Source of the DNA: Hyaloraphidium curvatum
Taxonomy: Eukaryota > Monoblepharomycota > Hyaloraphidiomycetes > Hyaloraphidiales > Hyaloraphidiaceae
Assembly (NCBI GenBank): GCA_025558095.1
Contig: JAIVFI010000002.1
Span: 1,178,001 to 1,242,000 of the forward strand
Direction of reading: 5' to 3'
DNA length: 64,000 bases
Below, in pieces: positions 31,822 to 40,969 of this stretch (position 1 is its first letter; each line of letters starts with the position of its first letter). The notes under the pieces are model-generated. The model saw nothing but the letters and a program-made list of their open reading frames with translations, did no database searches and was not told the DNA's origin. Both the position numbers and the translations under genes were made by a program.

Positions 31822-33295
31822 TCACTGCTTCTTGAAAACCAGCATGTACGCCTCCTTCGCGTCGACGCCGTGTTCCAACAGAAGCTGAAAGTGCCTGTCC
31901 TGGCGGGCCTTGTCCTTGCGCCTCTCCTCGCGATCGAGCTCGGCGGTCCTCGTCTTGCACCGCTTCCTGGGATCTGCGTCTGATTCAACGGCGCTGCTGG
32001 AGCCGTCGTCGTCGCTGGAGGAGCGCTTGCGGCTTCCGGACTGCTGCTTCTGCTTCTGGAGCACGGTGCCGGTTTGCTTAAACTCGTTGTCCTCGGCCCA
32101 GATCTGCATGTCTCCCACCCGGCTCGCGGTCCCGGTCGAGCAGTCCAGCGTCTCCATGGTTTCAAAGGACGCGCCGCGCTTGTGGATGACGTGGGCGACC
32201 ACCCAGTGCAGCTTCTCGAGCGGACCGGTCGCCTTGATCTGCTCCTGCTCGGCCTTGAACACCTTCTCGCAGAACTTGTCGAGGTCGAACTCCTCGCACG
32301 ACCTCTCCCTCATTGTGTTGGACCGCTGGACGACCCCTATGAACCATTTCTCGATGCTCCTTGGTTTGCATCCTTCCCTTGTAAGGAACTGGAAATCATG
32401 GGGTAAGGGCTAGTTCACAACTGAATTAGAGTGCCGCACTCACCTGAAACAGAACCTTGGTCTTGTCGCTGGCGTGCTGCTTCCTTCGGTCTTCAATCTT
32501 GATCGAGATGCCGATCTTGCCGTTGCCTTTCTTTGTCAGCCCCAAATAGACGTAGCCCCGCTGGGCCTCCTCCGCGTCCGTGGTTTCTCCCTCCTTACCA
32601 GAGGAGACCTCGATCGGAGCGAAGGTGAGCCTAGCTTGCTCGATCATTCTCAAGCTTGTGCGGGTGCTGGAAATCTTCCGCGCAGCCAACGAGTTTCCCA
32701 GGTCAGCTGAGCGCACGTAAGCCTCGAGCGCCTGGTACTTGTACCCGGCATGCAGCAAAACATCTCCGATGAAGCCCAGCAGTTCCGCATCGTTGGCTCC
32801 GACGCGCTTGACCAGCGAGAACCACTTGCGTGCCTCATTGGCGTTCGTGACCGTGTAGCGTCTTCCCAAGATTCGACACGTCAAGTTGGCGGCGCCCCAC
32901 CCGTCTTCCATCTCGGCGGCGCGTCGGAAGCGCTCTTCCGCTGTGGCAAGGTCCGTGGGCGGCGCGCCGGGCTTCAACCCATACGCACAACCGACTAGGT
33001 TGTGCACAGATGCTTCGTTCGAGCCGATGGCTTCAGCCTTGGAGAGCCAATGCATACCATCTTCCAGGCTCTTGGGTACCCCCTCCCCCATGAAGTAGGC
33101 GCAAGCGAGGTGGCCGCAACCGTTCGGGTCTCCGAGGTCGGCGGCGCGCCGGTAGAGCGCAGATCCCCTCACGTCGTCTTGCGCCTTGCCTTTGCCTTCC
33201 CTGTAGCAGACACCAAGTCTGTCGAGCGCCGCGGCGTTCCCGGCCTCGGCGGCGCTCTGGACCACGGCGGCGTTCAGGGCGAGGGAGTAGGACAT
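31822..33295 (-). CDS. Sel1-repeat protein with T5orf172/GIY-YIG-like segment
   Basis: Exons (minus) 33295-32444 and 32388-31822 give 472 aa. The N-terminal 200 aa has Sel1-type repeats (LGVCYREGKGKAQDD, GCGHLACAYFMGEGVPKS), which bind partners. Next, RGYVYLGLTKKGNGKIGIS and IEDRRKQHAS match the start of a GIY-YIG-like T5orf172/MUG113 domain (YVY...KIG...R..QH). The join to FLTREGCKPRSIEKWFIG and on to a helical, Lys-rich C-terminus (SRKRSSSDDDG; RKRCKTR) suggests a nuclear protein. The later catalytic Glu of GIY-YIG nucleases could not be placed with certainty. The C-terminal 160 aa is unknown. Confidence 0.72.
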
Positions 33296-34195
33296 GCTGC
33301 TGGTCGCGGCGCGGGGCAGGTGCAGGGGACGACGTTCTACCGTCTACGGTCGGGTGTACAACGCGTTTCTCTGTGAGCGGCGGCGCGGTGCGTACCAGAC
33401 GGGAGGGCAACGACCGGGCAGGCAGTGATGAGAAGCGGCGCGCTGGTGCGGCCCCGCCCTTTTGATCCACGCCGCATGGCTGAGCGTCGGGCACTTCCGA
33501 GACCGGCCGACCTTGCGGCGTCGGGCCTTTTCGGGACCTTGCGGAACGCATCCATGCGAATCCGAATCCGCGCGCGCGGCAAGAATGCGTAGGCCAGCGA
33601 TCGCCGGCCCTGCCTGCGGTGCCCGCTCCGCGCGGCCGTGGCGCATGCAAGCCGTCCCTCCCGCCCATTCACACCGCGCCCTGACGGCCTCGGAAGAGCA
33701 CCTCGCCCTCACCCTGCATTCATCCCGATCCGACGCTCCTCATTCCCCTGGCGCCCCGCGGCGGGTCCCATCCGTCGGGCAAGCGGCCCGCCCGCCGGGC
33801 CTGGAACCAGGGACGCCGCGGCCGCCGCCCGCCTCCCCGACGCCTGGCCCGGCGGCGACCGGGCGGGCGGGAGGGCGGTGATAATCGGTCGGAGTGGCGG
33901 GGCTCGATGGGGACGGGGCGGTACTGGCGGGCGGGCGGGCGAATGGCGTGGGCGTGGGGTGCAGTCAAGAACGGGATCGTGTTTGCCTCCGGGTTCAGAG
34001 TGGGCCTGGCCGCGTATACGACGGCGGTCCGACGCCCCGGTATCCAATGCACCGCGATGGATGCGCCATACGCACCGCTGCCGCTCCCCCCCCCTCGCCG
34101 TCGCTCCTTGCCGGCTTCCAGCTCCACACGTCCTCGCGCTGCACACCAACGGCCCCGCATGCGACGTCCCCGATCGCAATTGCCCCGACCGGGGC
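33296..34195. other. Long intergenic region, nothing recognised
   Basis: 900 bp between the Sel1 gene start and the zinc-cluster gene stop. It includes very GC-rich stretches producing long overlapping open frames on both strands, none with recognisable domains or splice-supported structure. Confidence 0.45.
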
Positions 34196-35302
34196 TCACG
34201 ACGGGCCCCACCGCGGCGGGGGCGGCCATCCCTGCCCGCCCAGCTGGTACGCCGCCGGATCCGTGGAAAAGGCCGGCCTCGCCTGGGCCCCCGGCGAGCC
34301 CTGCCCCTGCCCCTGCCCCGCCGCGTACGGGTACGGATAGGGTGCCGGGTACCGCGTCGGCGGCGGCCAGCTCGCATGCGGGCCCTCCGTTGCCGAGCCC
34401 GGGTGCGCGTAGGGAGCGGGGGTGGCGCCGGGGTAGGATGCGTGCCGCGCGTACGAAGGGTGCGGCGGAGGGAAGCCACCCATCGGGGGGAAGGATGCGC
34501 CGGGCATCTGGGGGGCAGGGTAGGGGATGCCGGCGAGGATGGAAGAGGGCGGGGGGAGGGCGGGGCGGGGGGGTTGGTAGGGAGGGGCGTTCCAGCGGTG
34601 CGGCTGTTGCGGCGTGCGGTAGTCCGTTGTTGCGGGGATCCAGGGCGAGTCGGGGGGTGGCGGGAAGGCGGGGAATGCCTGCGGCGGGTAGGGTTGCGGG
34701 GGCTGTTGGGGATGGACGGGGTGCAGGGCGGGGAAGATGGGGAGCTGGGGCGGGGGCAGCGGCGAGGCGGCGGCGGGATGCAGCGCAGCCTCGCCCACTG
34801 CGGGCGACCCCTCCGCGGCCTCCGACGTGCCCTGCGACCCGGGATCCGACCCGCGGGCCCGCGACGCCCTCGGCGACCTCGCGCCTGCGCCTGCCCTCCT
34901 CGCCTGCGCGTGCTTGTGCGCCCACGGCCCGCGCGGGCCCCGCTTCCGCGGCGCGAGGAACTCGCAGGGGAATCCCAGCCGCAGGCACCGCGCGCACGGC
35001 TGCGGCGGGCCGGGCGTCTGGCAGCGCTTCCTGAGGGCGGGGGTGAGTGCGCGGGTTGCCACCTGCCGCCGCCGCGCCCACCTGGCCGCCGTGCACGCCT
35101 CGCACGAGTTCCGCAGCGCCGGCTTGCTGTCGTCGGCGGCCGCCTTCGCGGAGGGCGAGGCGGGGCCAGCCGGGGACGCCGGGGGCGCCGGTGGGCTTCC
35201 CTGCCCGCCCCCAGGCGTCGGCCGCTCCTCCCCCCTCTCCCTGCCCTCCACGGCGGGCGGCCCCCCGTCGCCCGACTCTCCGCGGTCTGTTTTCGCCGCC
35301 AT
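34196..35302 (-). CDS. Zn2Cys6 zinc-cluster transcription regulator
   Basis: Exons (minus) 35302-35082 and 35030-34196 give 351 aa. The zinc cluster is created by splicing: SCEACTAARKRC, an eight-residue loop, then CARCLRLGFPC, giving the six cysteines of the Gal4-type DNA-binding domain. The 51-nt intron falls inside the cluster and is stop-free, so unspliced mRNA would encode a disrupted cluster. A basic stretch (RKRGPRGPWAHKHAQARR) follows, then a Pro/Tyr-rich activation-type tail (PYPYPYAAGQGQGQG). The ATG at 35302 opens MAAKTDRGE. This family is almost confined to fungi and is the best taxonomic marker in the window. Confidence 0.83.
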   Translation of the reverse strand: MAAKTDRGESGDGGPPAVEGRERGEERPTPGGGQGSPPAPPASPAGPASPSAKAAADDSKPALRNSCEACTAARWARRRQVATRALTPALRKRCQTPGPPQPCARCLRLGFPCEFLAPRKRGPRGPWAHKHAQARRAGAGARSPRASRARGSDPGSQGTSEAAEGSPAVGEAALHPAAASPLPPPQLPIFPALHPVHPQQPPQPYPPQAFPAFPPPPDSPWIPATTDYRTPQQPHRWNAPPYQPPRPALPPPSSILAGIPYPAPQMPGASFPPMGGFPPPHPSYARHASYPGATPAPYAHPGSATEGPHASWPPPTRYPAPYPYPYAAGQGQGQGSPGAQARPAFSTDPAAYQLGGQGWPPPPRWGPS

Positions 35303-35636
35303 CGCTCCGGCGGGCTCCGCTGGCGGCCGTGGGCGGGGCTCCGAGGGAGCGTCCCAAGTGGTTCTGGATTGGGGGCCCGGATTCATTCGCGGGTGCGTCC
35401 TTGCCCCCGCCGCCCCGACCGACCGGAGGGGATCGAACAAAACGCCCCGCTCACATTGTCGGGAAACTGCACCGCACACCGCACCGTCGCAACTGTCCGC
35501 CCGAGGCGGCTTTACTCCGCCCGCCCGCCTTTTCGCGCCCAGCCCCGCTCCCCCGCCCGACGGCTCCGATTGCCGCCTTGCCGCCGCCTGCCGCATCCCA
35601 GCCAGGCGGCCGAGCGGCCGCCGCCAGCCGCCCCGC

Positions 35637-37215
35637 TCAAATCGACAGGTCCTCGAGGTTGTAGTCGTGCATGTCTGCCCTCGCCGCGTCGTCCCACCGG
35701 TACCGCTCCCCGTTTTCGGCGTGCGGCGCGTACACGTACGCCTCCTCGTCGGGGTACTTCTGCCTCCGCGCGTCGATCGCGTAGCCGATCACCCGCGACC
35801 GCCGGCGGATCCTCTCCGCGTCGTACTTGGCCGGCGCGTTGTGCACGCCGCCCGCGTAGACGTCGAGCACAGAGGACCGCCGGTGGAACCCGTAGTTGAG
35901 CGTCACCCGCCACTCGGTGCTGGTGTTTGCGAACGACCCTATTCGGGGGGGGGGCGGGAACCGCGTCAGCCCTCCGTGGGGAATTCCGCACGCTCCCCCC
36001 GGGAAACCGAGGGGCGGGCGGCCGAGGGAGCTCACCGTGCACGGCCTGCCGGTTGGTCACCGCCACCCCCCCCGGCCCGCAGACGATCGGCACGGCGTCG
36101 GGCAGCCGCTCGGTGCCGGCGCGGTCGATCCAGGCCTTGATGTCGACCTTGCCGAGCTTGTGCGAGCCGGGGACGACCCAGACCGCGTTGGCTGTTCCGA
36201 AAAGGGGGGACGGCGCGGGAACGGCGAAAGCGCGGGCGGCGCGGGAAGGCGGGATCAGCCGGGCCCGCGGCAGCGCAGGACAACGGGCATGGAAACCCAC
36301 AGGCGTTGCAGCCGTACAGCTGCGCCATGCAGTTGAACCCGTGCGTGTCCTGGTCCCACCCCGGCGCGCCCCAGTGCGTCACGCCGTCCTGGTGCCACGC
36401 CGTCGACGCGCCCTTGCCCGGTTCCTTTTCCGGGCGGGGCGGGGTCAGCCTCCTCCGCCGGGAGCGGACGGGCGCAAGCCGGCTCGGAGGGGACGCACCT
36501 TGATCCACAGCGCCTCGTTGAACGGCGCAAAGTCCTTCCCGTTCACCGCCTCCACGAACTTCAGGATGCCCGGGTGCGCGTACGCGCGCAGCTGCGCCTC
36601 GAAGAACTGCAGGCTGCCCAGGACCAGCACGCACACCTCCTCGTCGCCCTGGCCCGACGGCGGCTCGTACATCTTGACCGGGTACCGCCCGTTGGCCGCC
36701 TGCGTGCCGCCGTTGGGGTCCGACAGCGGCTTGGCCCAGAAGGTCGTCGGCGCGGTGCAGCCCACGCCGATGGCCTTGCGGCCCCGCGAGTCGACCTCGG
36801 CGCCCTTCTTCACCGGGAGCCGCGACAGGAAGTCCTTGAACCCGGCCTCGATGTCCTCCAGCTCGGCCTTGGAGAGCACGTCCTCGAAGACGTAGAACCC
36901 GCACCGCGAATAGGCCTCGAGGATGTCCGGGTGGATGTCGCCGGAGGGGGTGAACCGGAGCGGGCCGCGGTTGCCCAGCGCCATGGCGCGCGCGGTGCCG
37001 TCTGCCCGCCGCCCCGCCGACCCGCAAGCAACGACCGGCGCGGCGGAAGCGGGCCCGTCAGCCGTCCCGCGCCGCGCCCCGGCCCGGGAAAGGCACCCAC
37101 CGGCGACGTACTTGCGCATCTCCGCCTCCTCCCGCCCGTACCCCGCCCCCAGCGTCTCCGGGAGCGCGGGGGGGTGCAGGTGCGACGCGAGCTGCGCGAG
37201 GCGGGGCGCGGACAT
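35637..37215 (-). CDS. Phytanoyl-CoA dioxygenase (PhyH)-family 2OG oxygenase
   Basis: Exons (minus) 37215-37101, 37001-36499, 36424-36301, 36191-36036 and 35938-35637 give 399 aa. Iron ligands: HQD in TAWHQDGVTHW and the distal His in VHGSFANTS, rebuilt across intron 35939-36035. The 2OG-binding Arg is likely in WRVTLNYGF. The N-terminus carries DIHPDILEAYSRCGFYVFED, typical of PhyH proteins. Introns are longer here (74-109 nt). The C-terminus (DLSI) is not a PTS1, so unlike true phytanoyl-CoA hydroxylase it is probably not peroxisomal by that signal. The family hydroxylates many small molecules; substrate unknown. Confidence 0.87.
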
Positions 37216-37676
37216 CCTTGCGTGGGGGGGGTGTTTGGGCGGTTGGGGGTGGTGTGGGAGACGGGTGGCGAAGGGGCGCCGTGCGGAGGCCACCGGGGCT
37301 GTGGAGGCGCGCGGGCTGCACCTTCCGATCCGGGGTCGGGGCGCGGATCCGGGGAACTTCGCGGTGGTGGGCGGCTGCCGGTGGTTCCGGGGTCACGCGG
37401 GGGCCGGCACGGAGGCGTCGGCGGAGGTCGGCGGCGGCCCGCGGGGAACCGCGCACCCGAGACCTTCCGCCCGCGCTGCTGTGGAAAGGAACGTCGTTCC
37501 GGCCGTCTTTTGGGGCCCCTTTGTCGGTGCTCCGTTGCTCGTTCGCCGGGGATCAGGGCAGGGCTCGTTCACCGATGAACTACTGGCTTTTACAAATCTT
37601 GCTCATCTCTATTGTAGTGAGCGGGCTTCTGGTTATGGCAAGTCGTTCTCGATTGTTTCTGAACTTGCTCTTTGCC
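37216..37676. other. Intergenic, nothing recognised
   Basis: Upstream of the PhyH-type gene and downstream of the minus-strand glycosyltransferase. No conserved open frame. Confidence 0.45.
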
Positions 37677-38591
37677 TTACATCCTTGCGCTCTGGATGCT
37701 GCGGTCCGTCCCACTCCCGGACCCGAACCCGCCGATCCCGATCCGCGACCCCCGCAGGCGCCCGCCGACCACCATCTCCCTCAGCTCGGCATCCTCGACC
37801 TCGTTCCGATCCGCCTCCCGCCTTGCCCGCGCCGCATCCCTCGCCTTCCACCCCCTCGGCGCCCTGCCCATCTTCACCCTCCAGAACTCCTCCGACTGCG
37901 CGCGGTAGTGGTTCAGCCGCACCCCCTCGGGGCAGCCCGCCGGAACGCCGCGGCGGAGGAGGTGCCGGTGCACGCCGAACCGCGCCAGATGGGGGAGGCG
38001 GGCGGCGGATTTGTCCCCCGCGTGCTCGCGCGCGGCGCGGCGGACGAAGGATTCGCGCACCGAGGCGGGCTGCGAGGGAAGGCCGGAGGAGCCGAACATC
38101 CGCCACTTGCACGACACCTGCCCGACGGAGGGGTCGGCGAACGCGCGGCGCAGTTCGGAGGCGAGGGGGAGGGGGGTGGAGGAGTACATGAACTCGTCGA
38201 GGTCCACGACGAGGACGAGGTCGGCGCCGCGGGAGGCCAGCAGGGGGCGGGCCGAATCGTAGTGCCGCGGCTGCATGCCGCGGCCTTCTGCCGGCAAAAC
38301 GACGAGGTCCGCGCTGCGGTTCATTTTCGCCGCCGCCATTCGGGCCGTTTCCGGGGTGCCGTCCGTCGAGCCGTTGTCGAGCAGCACGACGAGGTCGGCC
38401 CCCTCGGCAAAATAGTGGGCGAGCCACTCGGCGACGATGTGCGACTCGTTCAGCGCGACGGCGAGCACGGCGAGGCTGCCCGGCGCGGGCACGTCGGAAA
38501 AGTCGTCGGGCGGGCGGCGGCCGGCCGTGAGCGAGAACAGGAGCGCGGCGGCGGCGAGGGACGCGAGCAGCGCGCGCCACCGCCGGCGCAT
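37677..38591 (-). CDS. Type II membrane glycosyltransferase, GT92/DUF23-like
   Basis: Single exon, 304 aa. A short basic tail and signal-anchor (MRRRWRALLASLAAAALLFS) place the enzyme in the Golgi or ER lumen. The GT-A-like core has VALNESHIVAEWLAHYFAEG, LLDNGSTDGT and VVDLDEFM (DxD-type metal motif), the order seen in GT92/DUF23 proteins. The C-terminal third is basic. It is divergent from the next glycosyltransferase-like gene with 147 bp between start codons, suggesting co-expression. Sugar donor and acceptor unknown. Confidence 0.8.
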   Translation of the reverse strand: MRRRWRALLASLAAAALLFSLTAGRRPPDDFSDVPAPGSLAVLAVALNESHIVAEWLAHYFAEGADLVVLLDNGSTDGTPETARMAAAKMNRSADLVVLPAEGRGMQPRHYDSARPLLASRGADLVLVVDLDEFMYSSTPLPLASELRRAFADPSVGQVSCKWRMFGSSGLPSQPASVRESFVRRAAREHAGDKSAARLPHLARFGVHRHLLRRGVPAGCPEGVRLNHYRAQSEEFWRVKMGRAPRGWKARDAARARREADRNEVEDAELREMVVGGRLRGSRIGIGGFGSGSGTDRSIQSARM

Positions 38592-38738
38592 TTATCCATC
38601 GCGTCGAATGACGCGTTCTTCCGGCTCCGCTGATCCGTGGGCGGGCCTAGGAGGCGTTGGAGAGGGGTCTCGCGAGCGATAGACAAGTGTCGCGCGCCCC
38701 CCTGCTCCGGCGCACGTCCTCCCAACGCATGGTCGCCG

Positions 38739-39884
38739 ATGCGCCTCCGCCGCAATGTCCTGCCCGTTGCAATTTCTCTGCTCGCCGCGGCGGCCGCGCT
38801 GACGTGGCTCTCGCGCCCGCCCCACGCGCCGCCCGCGCCGCTGCGCTTCGCCGCCCTCAGCGCGGACCGGCCGTCGCGGCCGCCCCTCCGGCCCGATCCG
38901 GCGTGCCCGCGCGTGCTCGTGCTTTCCTCGGCACCGGCAGGACTCGGCCACCGCGTTACGGCGCTGGCCATCGGCGCGGCGATGGCGGGATCGGCAAACG
39001 CCGCACTGGCCGTGCCGCGGGACTACTGGTCGAAAGTCAGCCGCGAGCACCGTCGCGGGTTTGCCGGGGCCGGGGAGGTGCTCGGGCTGGACGCGTTCGC
39101 GGCCCCGGAGGACATGAACGTTGCCCGCCTGCGGACCGTTGCAAATGGGCTGCCATGCCAAGCAGTGCTGGACGAGATCGAAAGACACTGCAACGTCTCC
39201 GCCATCCTACCGGCAGGCAACATCGGCGGCTGCCTCTCCGCAACCGGCAGGCGGACATCGTGCTTCGCCGTCTCCCCCGGCGCCCTGCGCGCAGCCAAAC
39301 CCCTCCTCTCTGCACTCTTTGCCCGCGCCCGGCCCTCCGAACCCCGGACATGCCGCACCGCGCGCGCGCTGACGGTCGCCTGGCACGTCCGCAACGGCGA
39401 CCAGCGCATCGCCCTGCCGCCCGCCTTCTTCCTCTCCCTCCAACGCGCCATCCTCTCCGCCGCGCGGCCGCTCGGCCTGGCCGCCGCGCACCTCGTGTTC
39501 TCCGCCCGCCCCCTTTCTACCGACCCCTCGCTATCCTACATCCCCCCGCTCTTTCCCAACGGCACCGGCTACCAGAAGGGGGGCGACCCCGTCACCAGCC
39601 TCGCCTCCCTCGCGCGCGCGGACGTGCTCGTGGGGACCGGCTCATCCTTCGCCGCCGCCGCCGCGATGCTGGCACCCGCGGGGAGCGTGTGGATCCACGC
39701 GGCACCGAAGGAGGCGAGGATCGCGGGTGCGGGGGGGTGGGAGGGGACCTACGCGCTGGATGGGATCGAAGTGGACGATGGGGGGGGGTTGGGCGGAGCG
39801 GGGCAGGGAAGGTTGGCGGATGCGCTGGCTGGGCTGTGCGGTGCTGGGAGACAGGAGGCCGGTTCGGGCACGCAAGGGCGGTAG
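38739..39884 (+). CDS. Type II membrane glycosyltransferase-like protein (fucosyltransferase-type motif)
   Basis: Single exon, 381 aa from the ATG at 38739 (MRLRRNVLPVAISLLAAAAA), a signal-anchor. The lumenal domain has VAWHVRNGD, an Arg-containing donor-site motif like those in GT-B fucosyltransferase-like families, and VLVGTGSSFAAAAA near the end. An Asn-linked glycan site (NVSA) and several Cys fit a secretory-pathway enzyme. The upstream open frame to 38637 is not needed. Last residues (GAGRQEAGSGTQGR) look non-conserved, so the true 3' end could involve splicing into the damaged gene downstream. Exact family uncertain. Confidence 0.65.
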   Translation: MRLRRNVLPVAISLLAAAAALTWLSRPPHAPPAPLRFAALSADRPSRPPLRPDPACPRVLVLSSAPAGLGHRVTALAIGAAMAGSANAALAVPRDYWSKVSREHRRGFAGAGEVLGLDAFAAPEDMNVARLRTVANGLPCQAVLDEIERHCNVSAILPAGNIGGCLSATGRRTSCFAVSPGALRAAKPLLSALFARARPSEPRTCRTARALTVAWHVRNGDQRIALPPAFFLSLQRAILSAARPLGLAAAHLVFSARPLSTDPSLSYIPPLFPNGTGYQKGGDPVTSLASLARADVLVGTGSSFAAAAAMLAPAGSVWIHAAPKEARIAGAGGWEGTYALDGIEVDDGGGLGGAGQGRLADALAGLCGAGRQEAGSGTQGR

Positions 39885-39928
39885 AAGCGCGCCCTGGCAG
39901 GCCGCGCCGGAGAAGCAAATGTCCGGAG

Positions 39929-40689
39929 CCGAACCTCGTGGATCTCCGCGCCGCCATCGGCGAGGCCATCGAAGGCAACTCGGATTCACTACTCGCGGAT
40001 TTTCGGGCCGGGCTCGTCTTCCGATTCCGGGTCGGATCGGGGGCCAAGGTCAACGGGACGACCAACGCGGCGGGGACGGCGTCGGCCAGCCGCTCGCCGC
40101 CCGCGCAGACGAGATCCGCAGCGAGGTGTGGGATCCGTTCCGCGCGCGGTTCGCCAGCCTCAACGGCAGCAACACGGACCTGCACTACGCAGAGACCGAC
40201 ACCGCGCTGGACTGGCTCCTCGGCAGGGCAAACGAGCGCGACCCGGGCTGCGGCCACGTGATCGTCACCAACGGGGACAACCTTCTACGCGACCGACTTT
40301 GCCGCCCTCCTCCTCCCCTTCCTCGCCGCGCCGACGTCCTGGCGTTCGACTTTGTCTCGCACTACGACCAGCAGCACTGGACCCCCGCGCAGGACGGCGT
40401 GGTCGGCGTGGGGCCGTACCGCCCGATGGCGTCGCGCCTCCTGTTCGGCGCCGTCGACCTGGGCGCCACCGCCTTCCGCGCCTCGTTCCTGCGCGCGCAG
40501 CGCGTGCACCGCAACGGCTCCGGCGCGCCGCTGAGGTACGCAAACAACTACTGCGCGCGGTTCGAGGAAACCCGGCGGGACAAGGTGGAGCCGCGGCTGG
40601 CGGACGGGTACATGGCGCAGGAGCTGGCGGAGAGGGCGGGGGAGGGCAGGAAGGCCGTGGTGCGGAGGACGCTCATGTTCCACCAGTAG
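39929..40689 (+). pseudogene. Damaged glycosyltransferase-like gene (5'-truncated, frame-disturbed)
   Basis: Coding similarity starts abruptly (NLVDLRAAIGEAIEG) with no ATG in frame, only 45 nt after the previous stop. The first part (39929-40030) and the second (40090-40689) are in different frames; removing 40031-40089 as a 59-nt GT..AG intron joins them (FRFR to PLAARADEIRSEVW). The second part holds NTDLHYAETD and HVIVTNGDN, then FDFVSHYD, to a stop at 40687. Between about 40281 and 40331 another frame reads FYATDFAALLLPFLAA, the expected continuation after NGDN, so two compensating one-base shifts appear. The protein resembles secretory glycosyltransferase-like families. Either a pseudogene or a region with sequence errors. 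Confidence 0.5.
40012..40090 (+). repeat. 79-bp duplicated segment of the Ig-like domain coding sequence
   Basis: Aligns without gaps to 43396-43474 in the Ig-like domain of the secreted paralogue, differing at only about eight positions by eye, and to the corresponding stretch of the minus-strand paralogue near 27.3 kb. It spans the candidate intron 40031-40089 of the damaged glycosyltransferase-like gene. The reading frame KVNGTTNAAGTASA is intact. Confidence 0.85.
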
Positions 40690-40969
40690 GAGAGTGGTAC
40701 GGGTCGGTTCCTCGCGCTCAATGCTGTCACTGAGATTGCCCCCGCCGCGTTCGTGCGAGACTCCATCTCGTGCGGTGGGGCGCGTCGGAGGTTGGACTGC
40801 GACGCGCAGGCGGCAGCCATCTTGCCAACAAGACCATAGGAATCACTGCAATCCGGACGTCCGAAGAATGCCTTTAGATCAATTTTCGTCGGGGACCCGT
40901 GGCTCGCAGGATTCCCCGACAAGGGATGCCAAGATGACACCAACGTCCCCGGCTTAGCCACACAACAGA

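Noticed and set aside
30138-31835. Long plus-strand frames antisense to the helical-repeat gene
   Set aside because: Ser/Arg-rich mirror translations with no motif; the minus frame has regular amphipathic helices.
40009-40130. The Ig-like fragment as an independent gene
   Set aside because: Only about 26 codons with no start, and it lies within another gene; better treated as a duplicated segment.
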